From positions 1 through 64,000 of the forward strand of contig CAKVCK010000011.1 in NCBI GenBank assembly GCA_934725575.1: a stretch of 64,000 bases of DNA, in the 5' to 3' direction. Origin of the DNA: an uncultured Bacteroidales bacterium (lineage in GTDB: Bacteria; Bacteroidota; Bacteroidia; Bacteroidales; UBA932). The translations under genes were made by a program, and so were the position numbers. Below are positions 34,079 through 42,791 of this stretch, piece by piece (within the stretch, counting starts at the first letter, position 1; the number at the start of each line of letters is the position of its first letter). The notes beneath the pieces were generated by a model. The model was given only the letters and a program-made list of their open reading frames with translations, searched no databases and was not told the DNA's origin.

Positions 34079-37000
34079 TCAATCAAATCTAAGCATAGAC
34101 TCATCCAACCACTTGGTTCCTACGAGTGCCTGATAGTTGCCGGTGTCCTTGCCGGAAAGGAAATTACGGAAATAGCGGTTCTCCGAAAGGACTTTTCCGT
34201 CAGCGGAAGTCAGTTTGAGGGTCACTATGCAGAGACCATCCGGAACATCAGCGATGTCAATGACAGGAGTCGTCGTGTCGTCCGCAGGACTGACAACTGC
34301 TGTTTTTGAATATACCTCCTCACCATTCGGGTTGAGTACGGAAACGCTGGCGGTCAGGTTCTCCAGATCACCGCAGCTGGCGTTCACAACCTCAATCTGG
34401 CTTGTGGCCGGGTTCAGTTGGATGTGCAATGGCTCACAAGCCTTCTTCACGGCGGCACAGGCGGCTGTAGGGCGGAACCAATAGTCGTAGGTCTGCCAGG
34501 CGAGACTTGGCCAGGCACTGTGTGACATCCAGATCAAGAGTCCCTTACGGCCTACGTTGTTGGCCTCGTACATCGCACGATAGCCATCATAGTTGACCCA
34601 CTGGGCATATTTCGCGAAAACCTCGGCTGAGTCCATAGCCTGTTCACCGAAACGCCTTCTGACCATTCCGACAAAGGCTGTGTCACCTTGGGCCCCTGTA
34701 CGGGTGAAATCGTGCTGTCCCCAGACATCGTTCGTAGGCCAAAGATGGTCTGAAGTCAGCATCCGGGACAAACTCTCATATTCCATAATCGCCGGCATTC
34801 CCCTCTCACTGTGGAACTTGGAGGTTGGATTCTCGAAGTAGAATGACGGTTCGACCGCGCGATACGGGCCGTGACCGCTTACACCATCATCAGCGGAACT
34901 TGGAATATAAACGATGTCGGAATGCAGGGCTTTCACCGTCTCAATCAGACCAGCGTTCAACGCCGCTGGAGGATAGCCCTCGTTACGGCCACAGTAAAGT
35001 CCGATGCTTGGATGCTTGCGGATAAGGCTGACATAATCCCTGGCATTGTCAAGGAACATCTCATTGTCATCCGGATCAGGACCGTCAGCCGGGTTAGCAA
35101 GCCAGAAGTCCTGCCAAACCACGATTCCGTACTTGTCGCAGGCGTCGTAGAACTCCTCGTCTCCTGTCTGGCCGACCCAGTTACGGATCATATTCAGGTT
35201 CATATCCCTGTGCATACGCGCCGCGGTGTCATATTCATCAGCGGTATAGCGGAGATTATATTCACTGAAACCCCAGTTGCCGCCTTTAGGGAAGAAGCGG
35301 CGGCCGTTTATGAACATCTTGAGGTCGCTCATCACATCGCTGTAGGTGAATTCCCTGATGCCCGCCTGCCATTTGATTGAGGTCATCGCCTCAGCCTCAC
35401 CGTCAGGGATAAATGCGAACGATGCTTCGTGAAGCGTCGGCTCACCATAGCCGTTCGGCCACCAAAGATCAATCTTCTGATCCTTCAGTTGCGGATATTC
35501 CTCAGGAGTGAATACTATTGTTCCGTTCTCCCCTGCCTCAAGATCAACCCTCTTGGTGAACTCAATTTCTCCGATTGTTCCACGAAGAGTTCCACTGATA
35601 GTTTTCTCCGTTCGCCGAGCCTGTCGTAGCGACTTGCCAACTCCGTCCGCAACGTTGACCGAAACAGTCATTGACGCTAGTCCGTCCGTTATCTTACTCT
35701 GGACAAGCGGATCGCTCAATCTTACAGCCTCGACTTTTTCTATCCGGACATCATTCCAGATTCCCATATCACGACCTCTGACTGTCGGTATCCAATCCCA
35801 ACCGACCGTGGCGTGGAAGGTCGGGTTATCAGCGCCAAGCTGGCCTCCATTGAAGTCAGGACTCTCAGCGTTTTTTTCCTTGACGGCGGCGAAGTGCGCC
35901 GGCTTTATGATGTGCACGGCGATGACATCATTCTTGCCCTGAATCAGATCCGTGATGTCAAAACTTGCGCGCTTGAACGCTCCCGCGATGTTTCCGACAT
36001 AACTTCCGTTTACGTAAACCTCTGCTTTCCAGTTGATTCCATCAAAGGATAGGAAGAGTCGTTCGCCTTTCTGGCGCTTTGTCGCTTCGACAAGCTCTGC
36101 GACCGAACCTGGAGTCCATCTGTACCAGAAATCAGAATTGAAGTACGATTCTGAGATCTGAAGATTATTATCCGCGATTCCCGGATCAGGGACTGCCCCG
36201 GCGGCAATGTAGCTGTAAAGAACGGTTCCCGGAACGACAGCAGGCAGCCAAGACGAATCGTCATATTCATTGGTAGAGAGAGTCTCTCCACTCTCAGCTA
36301 CAGCCGAAGCACGCTGAAGTCTCCATTCCGGTTTGGCATCTTCATCCACTTGATGTCCAAGGACTTCCATCTCGCTCAATGCGAAATGGCCGCTCTCATC
36401 AGCTCCTTCCATCGAAAGACGGACATAACGGGCGTTACCTACCGCTTTTAATGAATATGTCAGCGAATCTGTCTGTGGAAGATCCGCGACCGTTTTCCAG
36501 TTCTCCGCGTCATCCGAGATCTCAACACAGCCATTCTTCGCCTTATGGATCCAATAAAGGCGTAATTCATTGAACTTCTTTTTAGAACCAAGATCAACAT
36601 AGACCCACTGAGGTTTGTCGTCCGCGCTCATCCACACGCTTGAGTAGACCGCGGACGGCAACACATTGAAGCCTCGTGACTCTTTTGAATCATAAGCCCC
36701 AGTGTCATAACTCTTCCCGAATGAAGGATCCGTTGAGAAATCCACAGCATAGACCACCCAGAAAAGAGCCCCATTCATATTAAACTCTATCTTGAAATGA
36801 TTGAAATCAACAGCATTATTCAGAGGTATTTCCAAGTCAAATTCACGAGCGGGGCGGGTAATGCTCTCAGTCTGCTTGTTAGGATCGGTGATGACTTCTG
36901 GGTAACGCTTGCTTCCCGGCAGTCCGGAATTCCCGACAAAGCCAACCGTTTTTATGTCCGCTCCGTGGTTTCCAGCAAAACAAGTGATTGACCACCCTTT

Positions 37001-37375
37001 AGCCGGCTCCTCATAGACCACATACCCCCGGACACGCACGCAAGCGGCGGAAAACTTCTGGGCACTCCATTCATATTCAAGGAAATTCACCGCTCCTTCC
37101 AGCCTGTTGTTTGAATATGGTCCCGCATCCACCGTCCATTCCTTCTCGCGCCGTGGCAGTTCCCCCTCAGCCGTTCCGACTCTCAGCCAAGCCGGTTCCG
37201 AAGTCGCCACAACACCATCCGTAAAGAGTTGCGCCGTAAGGTTATAATCATAAGAAGACGAAGCGTATGCAGCCTTGTTCAAGGCGATATTAACAGTCGT
37301 GTCGTTCGATGAACAACCAACCATAGCCGCGACAACCATCATCGCAGCGGCATCGGACAATTTCTTGATAGACAT
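34079..37375 (-). CDS. GH2 exo-beta-glucosaminidase/mannosidase-like lipoprotein with F5/8C domain
   Basis: The 1098-residue protein has a lipobox AAMVGCSS and an N-terminal beta-domain. A discoidin-type (F5/8C) domain lies near residues 230-345 (WVYVDLGSKKKFNELRLYW, ALSEMEVLGH). The GH2 sugar-binding, sandwich and TIM-barrel domains follow. The barrel has MIRNWVGQTGDEEFYDACDK and the acid/base Glu in YCGRNEGYP, the arrangement seen in exo-beta-D-glucosaminidases. Two REP-like repeats are read in frame, near residues 423-432 (SVAELVEATKRQ) and 580-588 (SLRQARRTEK). A chitosan- or mannose-type substrate is possible; the exact one is not visible. Confidence 0.85.
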   Translation of the reverse strand: MSIKKLSDAAAMMVVAAMVGCSSNDTTVNIALNKAAYASSSYDYNLTAQLFTDGVVATSEPAWLRVGTAEGELPRREKEWTVDAGPYSNNRLEGAVNFLEYEWSAQKFSAACVRVRGYVVYEEPAKGWSITCFAGNHGADIKTVGFVGNSGLPGSKRYPEVITDPNKQTESITRPAREFDLEIPLNNAVDFNHFKIEFNMNGALFWVVYAVDFSTDPSFGKSYDTGAYDSKESRGFNVLPSAVYSSVWMSADDKPQWVYVDLGSKKKFNELRLYWIHKAKNGCVEISDDAENWKTVADLPQTDSLTYSLKAVGNARYVRLSMEGADESGHFALSEMEVLGHQVDEDAKPEWRLQRASAVAESGETLSTNEYDDSSWLPAVVPGTVLYSYIAAGAVPDPGIADNNLQISESYFNSDFWYRWTPGSVAELVEATKRQKGERLFLSFDGINWKAEVYVNGSYVGNIAGAFKRASFDITDLIQGKNDVIAVHIIKPAHFAAVKEKNAESPDFNGGQLGADNPTFHATVGWDWIPTVRGRDMGIWNDVRIEKVEAVRLSDPLVQSKITDGLASMTVSVNVADGVGKSLRQARRTEKTISGTLRGTIGEIEFTKRVDLEAGENGTIVFTPEEYPQLKDQKIDLWWPNGYGEPTLHEASFAFIPDGEAEAMTSIKWQAGIREFTYSDVMSDLKMFINGRRFFPKGGNWGFSEYNLRYTADEYDTAARMHRDMNLNMIRNWVGQTGDEEFYDACDKYGIVVWQDFWLANPADGPDPDDNEMFLDNARDYVSLIRKHPSIGLYCGRNEGYPPAALNAGLIETVKALHSDIVYIPSSADDGVSGHGPYRAVEPSFYFENPTSKFHSERGMPAIMEYESLSRMLTSDHLWPTNDVWGQHDFTRTGAQGDTAFVGMVRRRFGEQAMDSAEVFAKYAQWVNYDGYRAMYEANNVGRKGLLIWMSHSAWPSLAWQTYDYWFRPTAACAAVKKACEPLHIQLNPATSQIEVVNASCGDLENLTASVSVLNPNGEEVYSKTAVVSPADDTTTPVIDIADVPDGLCIVTLKLTSADGKVLSENRYFRNFLSGKDTGNYQALVGTKWLDESMLRFD
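35611..35634. repeat. REP-like repeat inside the GH2 gene (1)
   Basis: TTCGCCGAGCCTGTCGTAGC then GACT, read in frame as part of SLRQARRTEK. Confidence 0.6.
36081..36108. repeat. REP-like repeat inside the GH2 gene (2)
   Basis: GTCGCTTCGACAAGCTCTGC then GACCGAAC, read in frame as SVAELVEATKRQ. It is the closest match in a coding region to the copy at 6266. Confidence 0.7.
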
Positions 37376-37426
37376 AACTTGCTATTAATCTATAAAACAA
37401 AAATAGCCTCTCAAAGAGGTATGATA

Positions 37427-37906
37427 TTACTTATTTTCAGGAATATATATACATATACCGGAGATTAGCCAATGAGTGTCTTCTCCACCGTAGACATAGG
37501 CAGCTGGAACAGCCGGAATTTCTGTTATTCTCAGATCTGCTATGCCATTCGCACCCAAAGCTTTTGCAGCATCAACTGCCTCCTGCAGCAATTCTTTACC
37601 AGACAATTTTTCTTTGGTAAATGTCTCTTTAGTTTGTCCCTTGTAGTAGGCATAATTATCCCTCTCATTAAAAGTGGCATCCGTTTTATCCTTATCTGTT
37701 TTGATAATAGCAGGAAAAACTTTTATTGATAAATCACCCAATGCGGTAAACTCCCCTGGATAAGGATCTGGGCTCAAGAAAAAACCTTGCTCCACAAAAG
37801 GGCGATAGTCCAAGAACAGCGTTTGGACAATGCGTTCCCTTTGTTGGGTAACAGCACAACTTGAAATGGCTGATAACAATGCAATAATAATTAATAATCT
37901 TCTCAT
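37427..37906 (-). CDS. Small lipoprotein, YbjQ-like C-terminus
   Basis: The 159-residue lipoprotein starts MRRLLIIIALLSAISSCAV with a clear lipobox. The C-terminal part (LQEAVDAAKALGANGIADLR, then SGICIYIPE) resembles the heavy-metal-binding/YbjQ fold, though weakly. The gene is more AT-rich than its neighbours, and the intergenic DNA on both sides is AT-rich too. It lies at the left edge of the integrated element near tRNA-Ser and may belong to it. Function unknown. Confidence 0.65.
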   Translation of the reverse strand: MRRLLIIIALLSAISSCAVTQQRERIVQTLFLDYRPFVEQGFFLSPDPYPGEFTALGDLSIKVFPAIIKTDKDKTDATFNERDNYAYYKGQTKETFTKEKLSGKELLQEAVDAAKALGANGIADLRITEIPAVPAAYVYGGEDTHWLISGICIYIPENK

Positions 37907-38046
37907 TGTATTGTTTCCATATTTTATCTTGAAATCAAGATTTTCATCTTGCCTTAATAATTTACTGTAAACGTTAAACGCATAGTTGCACTGATGCAAC
38001 GCATCGACATATGATGCGAAGTTAGTAATAAAATATTCAGAAAACA

Positions 38047-38274
38047 AATGAGTTATAAGCGCACAAAATCAGGCAGAAGATCAGAGGCCGCGTATGCTTA
38101 CGAATAGGATAAGAAGCCGGAACTGGTGGCCGCCATAAGGCTTCGGCCAAGCGGGCGATGTACGAGTTCACGGAGAATGTCATCGCCCAGATCAGTGAAT
38201 CGGAACCGGGCAAACGAAGTGAAAATCAGGCGGAAAGTCTTGATTATTTGGCCGGAAAGTTGTTTCTTGTGTAA
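38047..38274 (+). pseudogene. Broken small ORF before the Panacea gene
   Basis: An ATG at 38047 opens MSYKRTKSGRRSEAAYAYE and stops. Coding-like sequence goes on past the stop (DKKPELVAA), then in another frame as HKASAKRAMYEFTENVIAQI with SESEPGKRSENQAES, ending at 38274. One stop and one frameshift would rebuild a ~75-residue protein. I do not recognise it. It may be the lost partner of the Panacea protein that follows. Confidence 0.45.
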
Positions 38275-38310
38275 ACACAAATGCAATACAAACGCAATAC
38301 GGAGGAACTT

Positions 38311-38886
38311 ATGAGGCTTGGGAAAGATGACATATTGGTGATCAAGGCTGTTCTGCTTTACATTCTTACACATAGTGAGGATGGGAAAAGGGACATCTAC
38401 AGCCTTGTCAAGGCAGCCTATTATGCGCAGCAGAACCATCTTGCGCAATATGGCACTCCCCTTTTCAAGGATTGCATCTGCGCTTTGCCGTTCGGGCCGG
38501 TACCGTCCAACATCTACAATGTTCTTAAGATGGCAAGGGGCGACTTCCGTGAACTGAACTACCATATGGCAGACGATATGCACTTGGCATCGGATGCCAT
38601 CGCATTCAAGGATGAACGGTATTCGGCTAAGGAGGATCCTGATCTGGATTTTCTTTCCCAATCTGACATAGAGTGTCTGAACTATGGGATCAGCAAGGTA
38701 GCAAGAATGTCTTTCAGCCAGATAATGGATGACACGCACGGGCAGGAGTGGAGCCGCGCTTTCAACAGCCGGTCTTCCCTCAATGAGATGGACATCAGGA
38801 ATATAGCCAAGGAAGGGAACGCTTCCGATGACGCGTTGCAGTACCTTGAGGACTTTCTTGAGACTGAACGGTTTGCCAGGTTATGA
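38311..38886 (+). CDS. Panacea-domain (SocA/DUF4065-like) protein
   Basis: This 191-residue protein fits the Panacea domain, which acts as a general antitoxin in many toxin-antitoxin pairs and prophages. Features: ILVIKAVLLYILTHSEDGK, DIYSLVKAAYYAQQNHLAQY, ALPFGPVPSNIYNVLKMARG. I chose the ATG at 38311 over 38281 because GGAGG lies six bases before it. No intact toxin is adjacent: a broken small frame lies upstream and a fragment lies downstream. It may therefore be an orphan antitoxin kept by the element. Confidence 0.75.
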   Translation: MRLGKDDILVIKAVLLYILTHSEDGKRDIYSLVKAAYYAQQNHLAQYGTPLFKDCICALPFGPVPSNIYNVLKMARGDFRELNYHMADDMHLASDAIAFKDERYSAKEDPDLDFLSQSDIECLNYGISKVARMSFSQIMDDTHGQEWSRAFNSRSSLNEMDIRNIAKEGNASDDALQYLEDFLETERFARL

Positions 38887-39009
38887 TGGAGCTGGGAGCA
38901 TTTCCTGACGAACTCCGAAAGCAAGCCTTACGTGCTGAAGAAGTTCAAATTATAAGGTGGTGGAGTGATTTTTGCAAGAGAAAAGTGAACACTAATCTTT
39001 GAAAGCACT
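38887..39009 (+). other. Gap with a possible gene remnant
   Basis: After the Panacea stop an open stretch reads WSWEHFLTNSESKPYVLKKF and ends at about 38955. It looks like the C-terminus of a lost protein with no start of its own. In another frame an ATG gives a 38-residue peptide (MELGAFPDELRKQALRAEEV and on). Neither is supported enough to call a gene. Confidence 0.35.
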
Positions 39010-39249
39010 ATGTTCTTCATCGGTGATATTGGTTGGCTTGCTTGGCCATTGTTGCTTATCGCTATGATTGCGATTTTTATCGGTGTGGCTGGGTTGATTA
39101 TATTCCTTGTCGGTGGAACGATCGGAAGTGCCGTGGTTGGATTGACTTCCAAGAACAAAACAAAGAAAAGCGTGATGGGAGACCTGCTGTTACTTCTTGG
39201 AGGTTTGGTCATTCTTGCAAGCGTTGTTCTGACGATCATCTGGGGATAA
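39010..39249 (+). CDS. Small two-helix membrane protein, holin-like
   Basis: This 79-residue protein has two long hydrophobic segments (WLAWPLLLIAMIAIFIGVAG with GLIIFLVGG, and GDLLLLLGGLVILASVVLTI) around a Lys-rich turn (SKNKTKKS). It matches no family I know. Its size, topology and place directly before a peptidoglycan peptidase gene are what one expects of a holin, but that is inference. Start ATG 39010 follows GAAAGCACT without a clear ribosome site. Confidence 0.6.
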   Translation: MFFIGDIGWLAWPLLLIAMIAIFIGVAGLIIFLVGGTIGSAVVGLTSKNKTKKSVMGDLLLLLGGLVILASVVLTIIWG

Positions 39250-39318
39250 TCCTCTTTATATTTGTCCTTTACAGCCGCGGAAATGCGGCTATTTTTGTGC
39301 CATAAATCGTATAAGATT

Positions 39319-39834
39319 ATGGCTAAAAGAATTACGGATGAGGATCTTCGGCTAAACCTGATTATCAACGGGGACGGCGGGAAGAAGGAGATGCTGGAAT
39401 TGGAAAGGCAGATGAAGGATTTCAGCTACCGTGAGTTCGAGGCTTCACCTACAGCGGAGTGCGAGGGCATCTGCAACGTGATCACATCGTTCGCGGTACG
39501 TGACGCGGTGAAGGAACTGACGGAAAGGGTGCTTCAGCCGCTCCGTGACAAGGTCGGGCATCCGCTGCGGATCAACAGCGGGTACAGGTGTCCGGAGCTC
39601 AACAGGATGGTTGGCGGAGTGCCGACATCGCAGCACGTCAAGGGAGAGGCCGCCGACATCGCGGCGGCGGATCCGTTCCAGCTGGCCAAGGTGGTCAGGA
39701 ACACGCCGGAGATCTGGAAAGAGGTTGACCAGATGATCATCTATCCGACCTTCGTACACATCAGCCACCGCAAGGGCGGGCCGCAAAGGCGGCAACTACT
39801 CTACAACAAGAGATACCAAGGGGAAAGGTTTTAA
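39319..39834 (+). CDS. Peptidase M15A family (D-Ala-D-Ala carboxypeptidase-like)
   Basis: The 171-residue protein has the M15 zinc-ligand pattern: LRINSGYRCPELNRMVGG, then SQHVKGEAADIAA (His and Asp), and FVHISH (His). These enzymes cut D-Ala-containing peptide bonds in peptidoglycan and are typical endolysins of phages and related elements in Bacteroidetes. It has no signal peptide, so it would need a holin or lysis for release. It lies between the holin-like gene and the HEYGH membrane protein, seven bases before the latter. Confidence 0.9.
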   Translation: MAKRITDEDLRLNLIINGDGGKKEMLELERQMKDFSYREFEASPTAECEGICNVITSFAVRDAVKELTERVLQPLRDKVGHPLRINSGYRCPELNRMVGGVPTSQHVKGEAADIAAADPFQLAKVVRNTPEIWKEVDQMIIYPTFVHISHRKGGPQRRQLLYNKRYQGERF

Positions 39835-39840
39835 TATTCA

Positions 39841-40263
39841 ATGAATATGAAAGTTCTAATCGAAGTTTTGCTTTACGTCTGGCAGTTGCCGCAGAACCTG
39901 CTGGGGCTGCTGCTGTTCTGGTGGTACGGCTGTGGGTGCAAATCATCCAAGGGGAATTATGTAACGTTCTGGATAATGTATTCAGAGAAGATGCACGGTG
40001 GGATCAGCCTCGGACGCTACATCGTGCTCCCCTACCATTATCTTCGCTCATCATCGAGCACATACGTTCTGAAGACAATCCATCACGAATATGGCCACAC
40101 ACGGCAGTCCTTGCGCCTTGGATGGCTCTACCTGATTGTCATAGGCCTTCCGTCGCTGCTGTGGGCGTGGGCACACTCCACGTTCAAAGGGCTGCGGGAG
40201 GTCAGCTACTACGACTTCTACACCGAACGCTGGGCCGACGAGTTGGGAGGCGTGAAGCGATGA
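39841..40263 (+). CDS. Membrane protein with HEYGH metallopeptidase-like motif
   Basis: The 140-residue protein has membrane segments at the N-terminus (VLIEVLLYVWQLPQNLLGLL) and near residue 100 (LGWLYLIVIGLPSLLWAWAH). Between them TIHHEYGHTRQS carries an HExxH-type zinc motif (HEYGH), and the C-terminus YYDFYTERWADELGG adds conserved acidic residues. It may be a small membrane-bound metallopeptidase, or the motif may be structural. It overlaps the next gene by four bases. I know no characterised member. Confidence 0.7.
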   Translation: MNMKVLIEVLLYVWQLPQNLLGLLLFWWYGCGCKSSKGNYVTFWIMYSEKMHGGISLGRYIVLPYHYLRSSSSTYVLKTIHHEYGHTRQSLRLGWLYLIVIGLPSLLWAWAHSTFKGLREVSYYDFYTERWADELGGVKR

Positions 40264-40757
40264 AGCCGGGCTGGATTCTACTTCTTGTCGCTGCATTGGT
40301 GGCCACGGTCTCCGTTCTGAGCTGGAGGCTGGGCTACCGTGCGGCGGTCGCTGAGCTCATCGAGGAACCCAAGGCCGACACTCTCGTAGTAAAGGACACC
40401 GTCACTGTCGAGTTCCCAGTCCCCATCCTAACAACCATCACTGACACGATCCTTGTCGCCTATCCCGACATCGTGATCATCCACGACACCACATTAGTCC
40501 AACTTCCAAGGGAGCGCAAGGAATATTCCGGCAAGGACTATCGCGCGGTGGTGTCCGGCTTCCAGCCGTCCCTTGACCTGATCCAAGTCTTTCCCGAAAC
40601 TAAAACCATCACCCAAACCATTTCCGTAGCTCCACAAAAAAGGTCCCACTGGTCCATAGCCCTCCAAGCCGGCTATGGCTTGACCCTCCAAAACAGCCAC
40701 ATCACTCCACTCCCCTACATCGGAGCCGGAATCTCTTACAGCCTTGTCGAATGGTAA
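40260..40757 (+). CDS. DUF6808-like membrane-anchored protein
   Basis: This 165-residue protein starts at ATG 40260, overlapping the previous stop (ATGA). It has one N-terminal membrane helix (WILLLVAALVATVSVLSWRL), a Val/Thr-rich stem (DTLVVKDTVTVEFPVPILTT) and a short beta C-terminus (SIALQAGYGLTLQNSHITPL). This architecture resembles DUF6808 proteins found next to lysis or peptidase genes in Bacteroidetes phages and elements. A spanin-like role bridging inner and outer membranes is an inference from position and shape. Confidence 0.6.
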   Translation: MKPGWILLLVAALVATVSVLSWRLGYRAAVAELIEEPKADTLVVKDTVTVEFPVPILTTITDTILVAYPDIVIIHDTTLVQLPRERKEYSGKDYRAVVSGFQPSLDLIQVFPETKTITQTISVAPQKRSHWSIALQAGYGLTLQNSHITPLPYIGAGISYSLVEW

Positions 40758-40782
40758 ATATTACGGAATATTTCACTGAATA

Positions 40783-40814
40783 TTTGCACAATAATCAAAA
40801 GATTATTATCTTTG
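40783..40814 (+). promoter_or_regulatory. Bacteroidetes promoter before a 52-residue ORF
   Basis: TTTG at 40783-40786 and TATCTTTG at 40807-40814 match the -33/-7 consensus with 20 bases between. Transcription would start about 20 bases before the ATG at 40840. Confidence 0.75.
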
Positions 40815-40839
40815 TATCATCAAAATAAAGGGAACAACA

Positions 40840-40998
40840 ATGAGAAAGAAAACCAAAGAACGCAAGGAAATAGAGAAGTCACTGCTCTACTACCTTCAGC
40901 TTTACAACGAGATCAAAGGACGTAATGAAGCTTGGCAAATCCTCTCTTGGTTGGAAGACTCGATTGATGAACTCGTAGAGAAACTCAAGATGATGTAA
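40840..40998 (+). CDS. Small charged protein, 52 residues
   Basis: The ORF begins MRKKTKERKEIEKSLLYYLQ and ends WLEDSIDELVEKLKMM. It is helical and highly charged, without cysteines or a signal peptide. A strong promoter lies just upstream and AAGGGAAC precedes the ATG. A GC-rich hairpin (CCCGGCGTAGGCCGGG) follows at 41004-41019. It is too small to assign; a small regulator or phage-type protein is possible. Confidence 0.6.
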   Translation: MRKKTKERKEIEKSLLYYLQLYNEIKGRNEAWQILSWLEDSIDELVEKLKMM

Positions 40999-41036
40999 AA
41001 CCTCCCGGCGTAGGCCGGGACAAATTCTTTTGGAAT

Positions 41037-41429
41037 ATGGTCACGAAGGAACAGATGGATGCACTGAAGGAAAGATTCATTAGTGCAAAGAACGAAAAGG
41101 AAAGAGTCGCTGTCAATGAAGAAATTCATCGGGTCTGCGAAGAGGATCCGGCTGCGGTCGCAGAAATAATGAAACTTCAATTGCAGGAAACCCACCGTAA
41201 AGTTGACGAGATTCTGGTACGCAAACAGTTGGAAGAAGTTCTGCCGGCAATCAGCCTTGCTCATATAGCCAAAACCTATTTCAATAAATCAAGGGCTTGG
41301 CTGTACCAAAGGATAAACGGACTTCCTGTCAACGGGAAACCAGCCCAATTCACCGAAAGTGAACTTGACACTCTGAACAGGGCGTTGAATGACATCGGTG
41401 GAAAATTGTCCAGAATTCACGTTTCGTAG
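41037..41429 (+). CDS. DUF5053 family protein
   Basis: The 130-residue cytoplasmic protein is helical. The C-terminal half (ISLAHIAKTYFNKSRAWLYQ, then RINGLPVNGKPAQFTESEL) matches DUF5053 and looks like an HTH DNA-binding segment. DUF5053 proteins occur in mobile elements of Bacteroidales; the function is unknown. It sits between the 52-residue ORF and the recombinase, so a regulator of the element is plausible. Confidence 0.8.
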   Translation: MVTKEQMDALKERFISAKNEKERVAVNEEIHRVCEEDPAAVAEIMKLQLQETHRKVDEILVRKQLEEVLPAISLAHIAKTYFNKSRAWLYQRINGLPVNGKPAQFTESELDTLNRALNDIGGKLSRIHVS

Positions 41430-41498
41430 ATATGGAAGAAGGCAAAAAGGATTTCGGCTATCTCTTAATGTTTGACAGCACAAGCGCATAGCCGCACG

Positions 41499-41523
41499 GC
41501 CCCGGAGTGATCCGGGGCTTTTT
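41499..41523 (+). terminator. Terminator between the element genes and the recombinase
   Basis: GCCCCGGA and TCCGGGGC enclose GTGA, followed by TTTTT. It ends the plus-strand genes of the element and touches the stop of the converging recombinase. Confidence 0.9.
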
Positions 41524-42703
41524 CAGTCTATGATGTCAACGGCCTTGAGGGCGTCGGAGGCGCGGTCGGTCTTGCCGATGTAGATGGAGGTGATGGCAAG
41601 GCTGGAGTGATCGGCCTGCTGCTGGACGGATGTGAGGGGAACACCGGAATTGACCATATTCGTGATTCCCGTGTCTTTGAGGGAATAGAATTGGAGCTCC
41701 TTCGGGAAGCCGAGGGCGGGACGGACAACGGAACTCCAATAGGATGCGAACTTGCGGGAACTGGCTTTCCGGGTGCCAGGGGAGAAGTCGTACAGCGGGT
41801 GGTCTCCGAACAGGTAGTGGCCGGGGTTGGAGAGGTTGAGTTTCCGGACATATTTCATCATCGAGTCGGGGATGGTTCGGGTAGAGTCCTTTTCGTTCTT
41901 GGCGATGTCGGCGCTGATTCGGATGAGCTGGTTGTCGAGGTCGATGTCCCTGCAACGTAGCATAGAGAGTTCTTTCGGGCGGATGAAGCAGCAGTAGCAC
42001 ATCAGAGCCATCACGAGGTAAGGGACATTGTGTTCATCGAGCCAAGCGACCAGCTCGTTGAATTCTTCCGGGGTGAACAGGCGGCGGGTTTTCAGGGTAA
42101 GGCGTTTCGGCTTGCGCTTTACGGCCATAAACGGGTTCTCTTTATATATTTCCGCTCAATCATCCAATTGAAGAGGACGCGGAAAAAGAGGATGCTGTTG
42201 TTGAAGGTTCTGGCGGATACGGCCAGATCTCGGTCATCCATAAAGTCGATGGCATCGCTTTCTGTGAATGAGCAGACGTATGAAGACTCATCGAAGCCGT
42301 GCTCAAGCAACCACTTTTTGAATATCTTGACGTAGGAGGTGTAGCCTCTGACCGTGTCGGGACGGTTGTCTTTCGTCTTGACCGCAAGGAACTTGTCAAG
42401 TGTCTCGAACATAAGGGCATAAGCCTTGGGAGCTATTCTTTCGGTGAAAGGGTTCCAGCCCCTTTGCAGCTTGATGCTCAGGTCGGCTATGATCTTCCGG
42501 CCTACACGCTTCCTTTCAGGCAACGATGCGATGCGGTTCAGCTTTATGCGGATCCGTCTCATCTTGCCGGTCGGTGGGTAAATGCAAGAATATGAAATGT
42601 ACCAAACTTCTCCGGTAACGAGTTTCGGAGGAATGAAATCTATGTATGGTATTGGTGGCGTTAACACATTTTTTTTCTTTGCACAATGCGCTGAGCGCAT
42701 CAT
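41523..42703 (-). pseudogene. Tyrosine recombinase, frameshifted
   Basis: The upstream frame (42119-42703) encodes the arm- and core-binding N-terminus ending MIERKYIKRTRLWP. The downstream frame (41523-42128) encodes the catalytic domain with CFIRPKELSMLRC (Arg), YSLKDTGIT in place of the usual HxLR box, and DHSSLAITSIYIG (His and catalytic Tyr). A one-base shift at about 42133 would join KYIK to ENPFMAVKRK, the usual family junction, so a single base seems lost from an A-run. It is either a true mutation or a sequence error. It lies beside tRNA-Ser, the likely integration site. Confidence 0.85.
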
Positions 42704-42791
42704 ACAAGGAAAAGTCTTGTCCCGTCTTTGTCCCGCTTTTCTCGGAAAAATCCCGTAAGTTATTATCTATTAATTTATTACAGCGATTTTG

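Noticed and set aside
38098..38739. 213-codon minus-strand frame over the Panacea gene
   Set aside because: The plus-strand Panacea protein has clear family motifs and a ribosome site; the antisense frame has neither.
42110..42140. Programmed -1 frameshift in the recombinase
   Set aside because: The shift region lacks a canonical X XXY YYZ slippery heptamer and no strong downstream structure was seen; a lost base is simpler.
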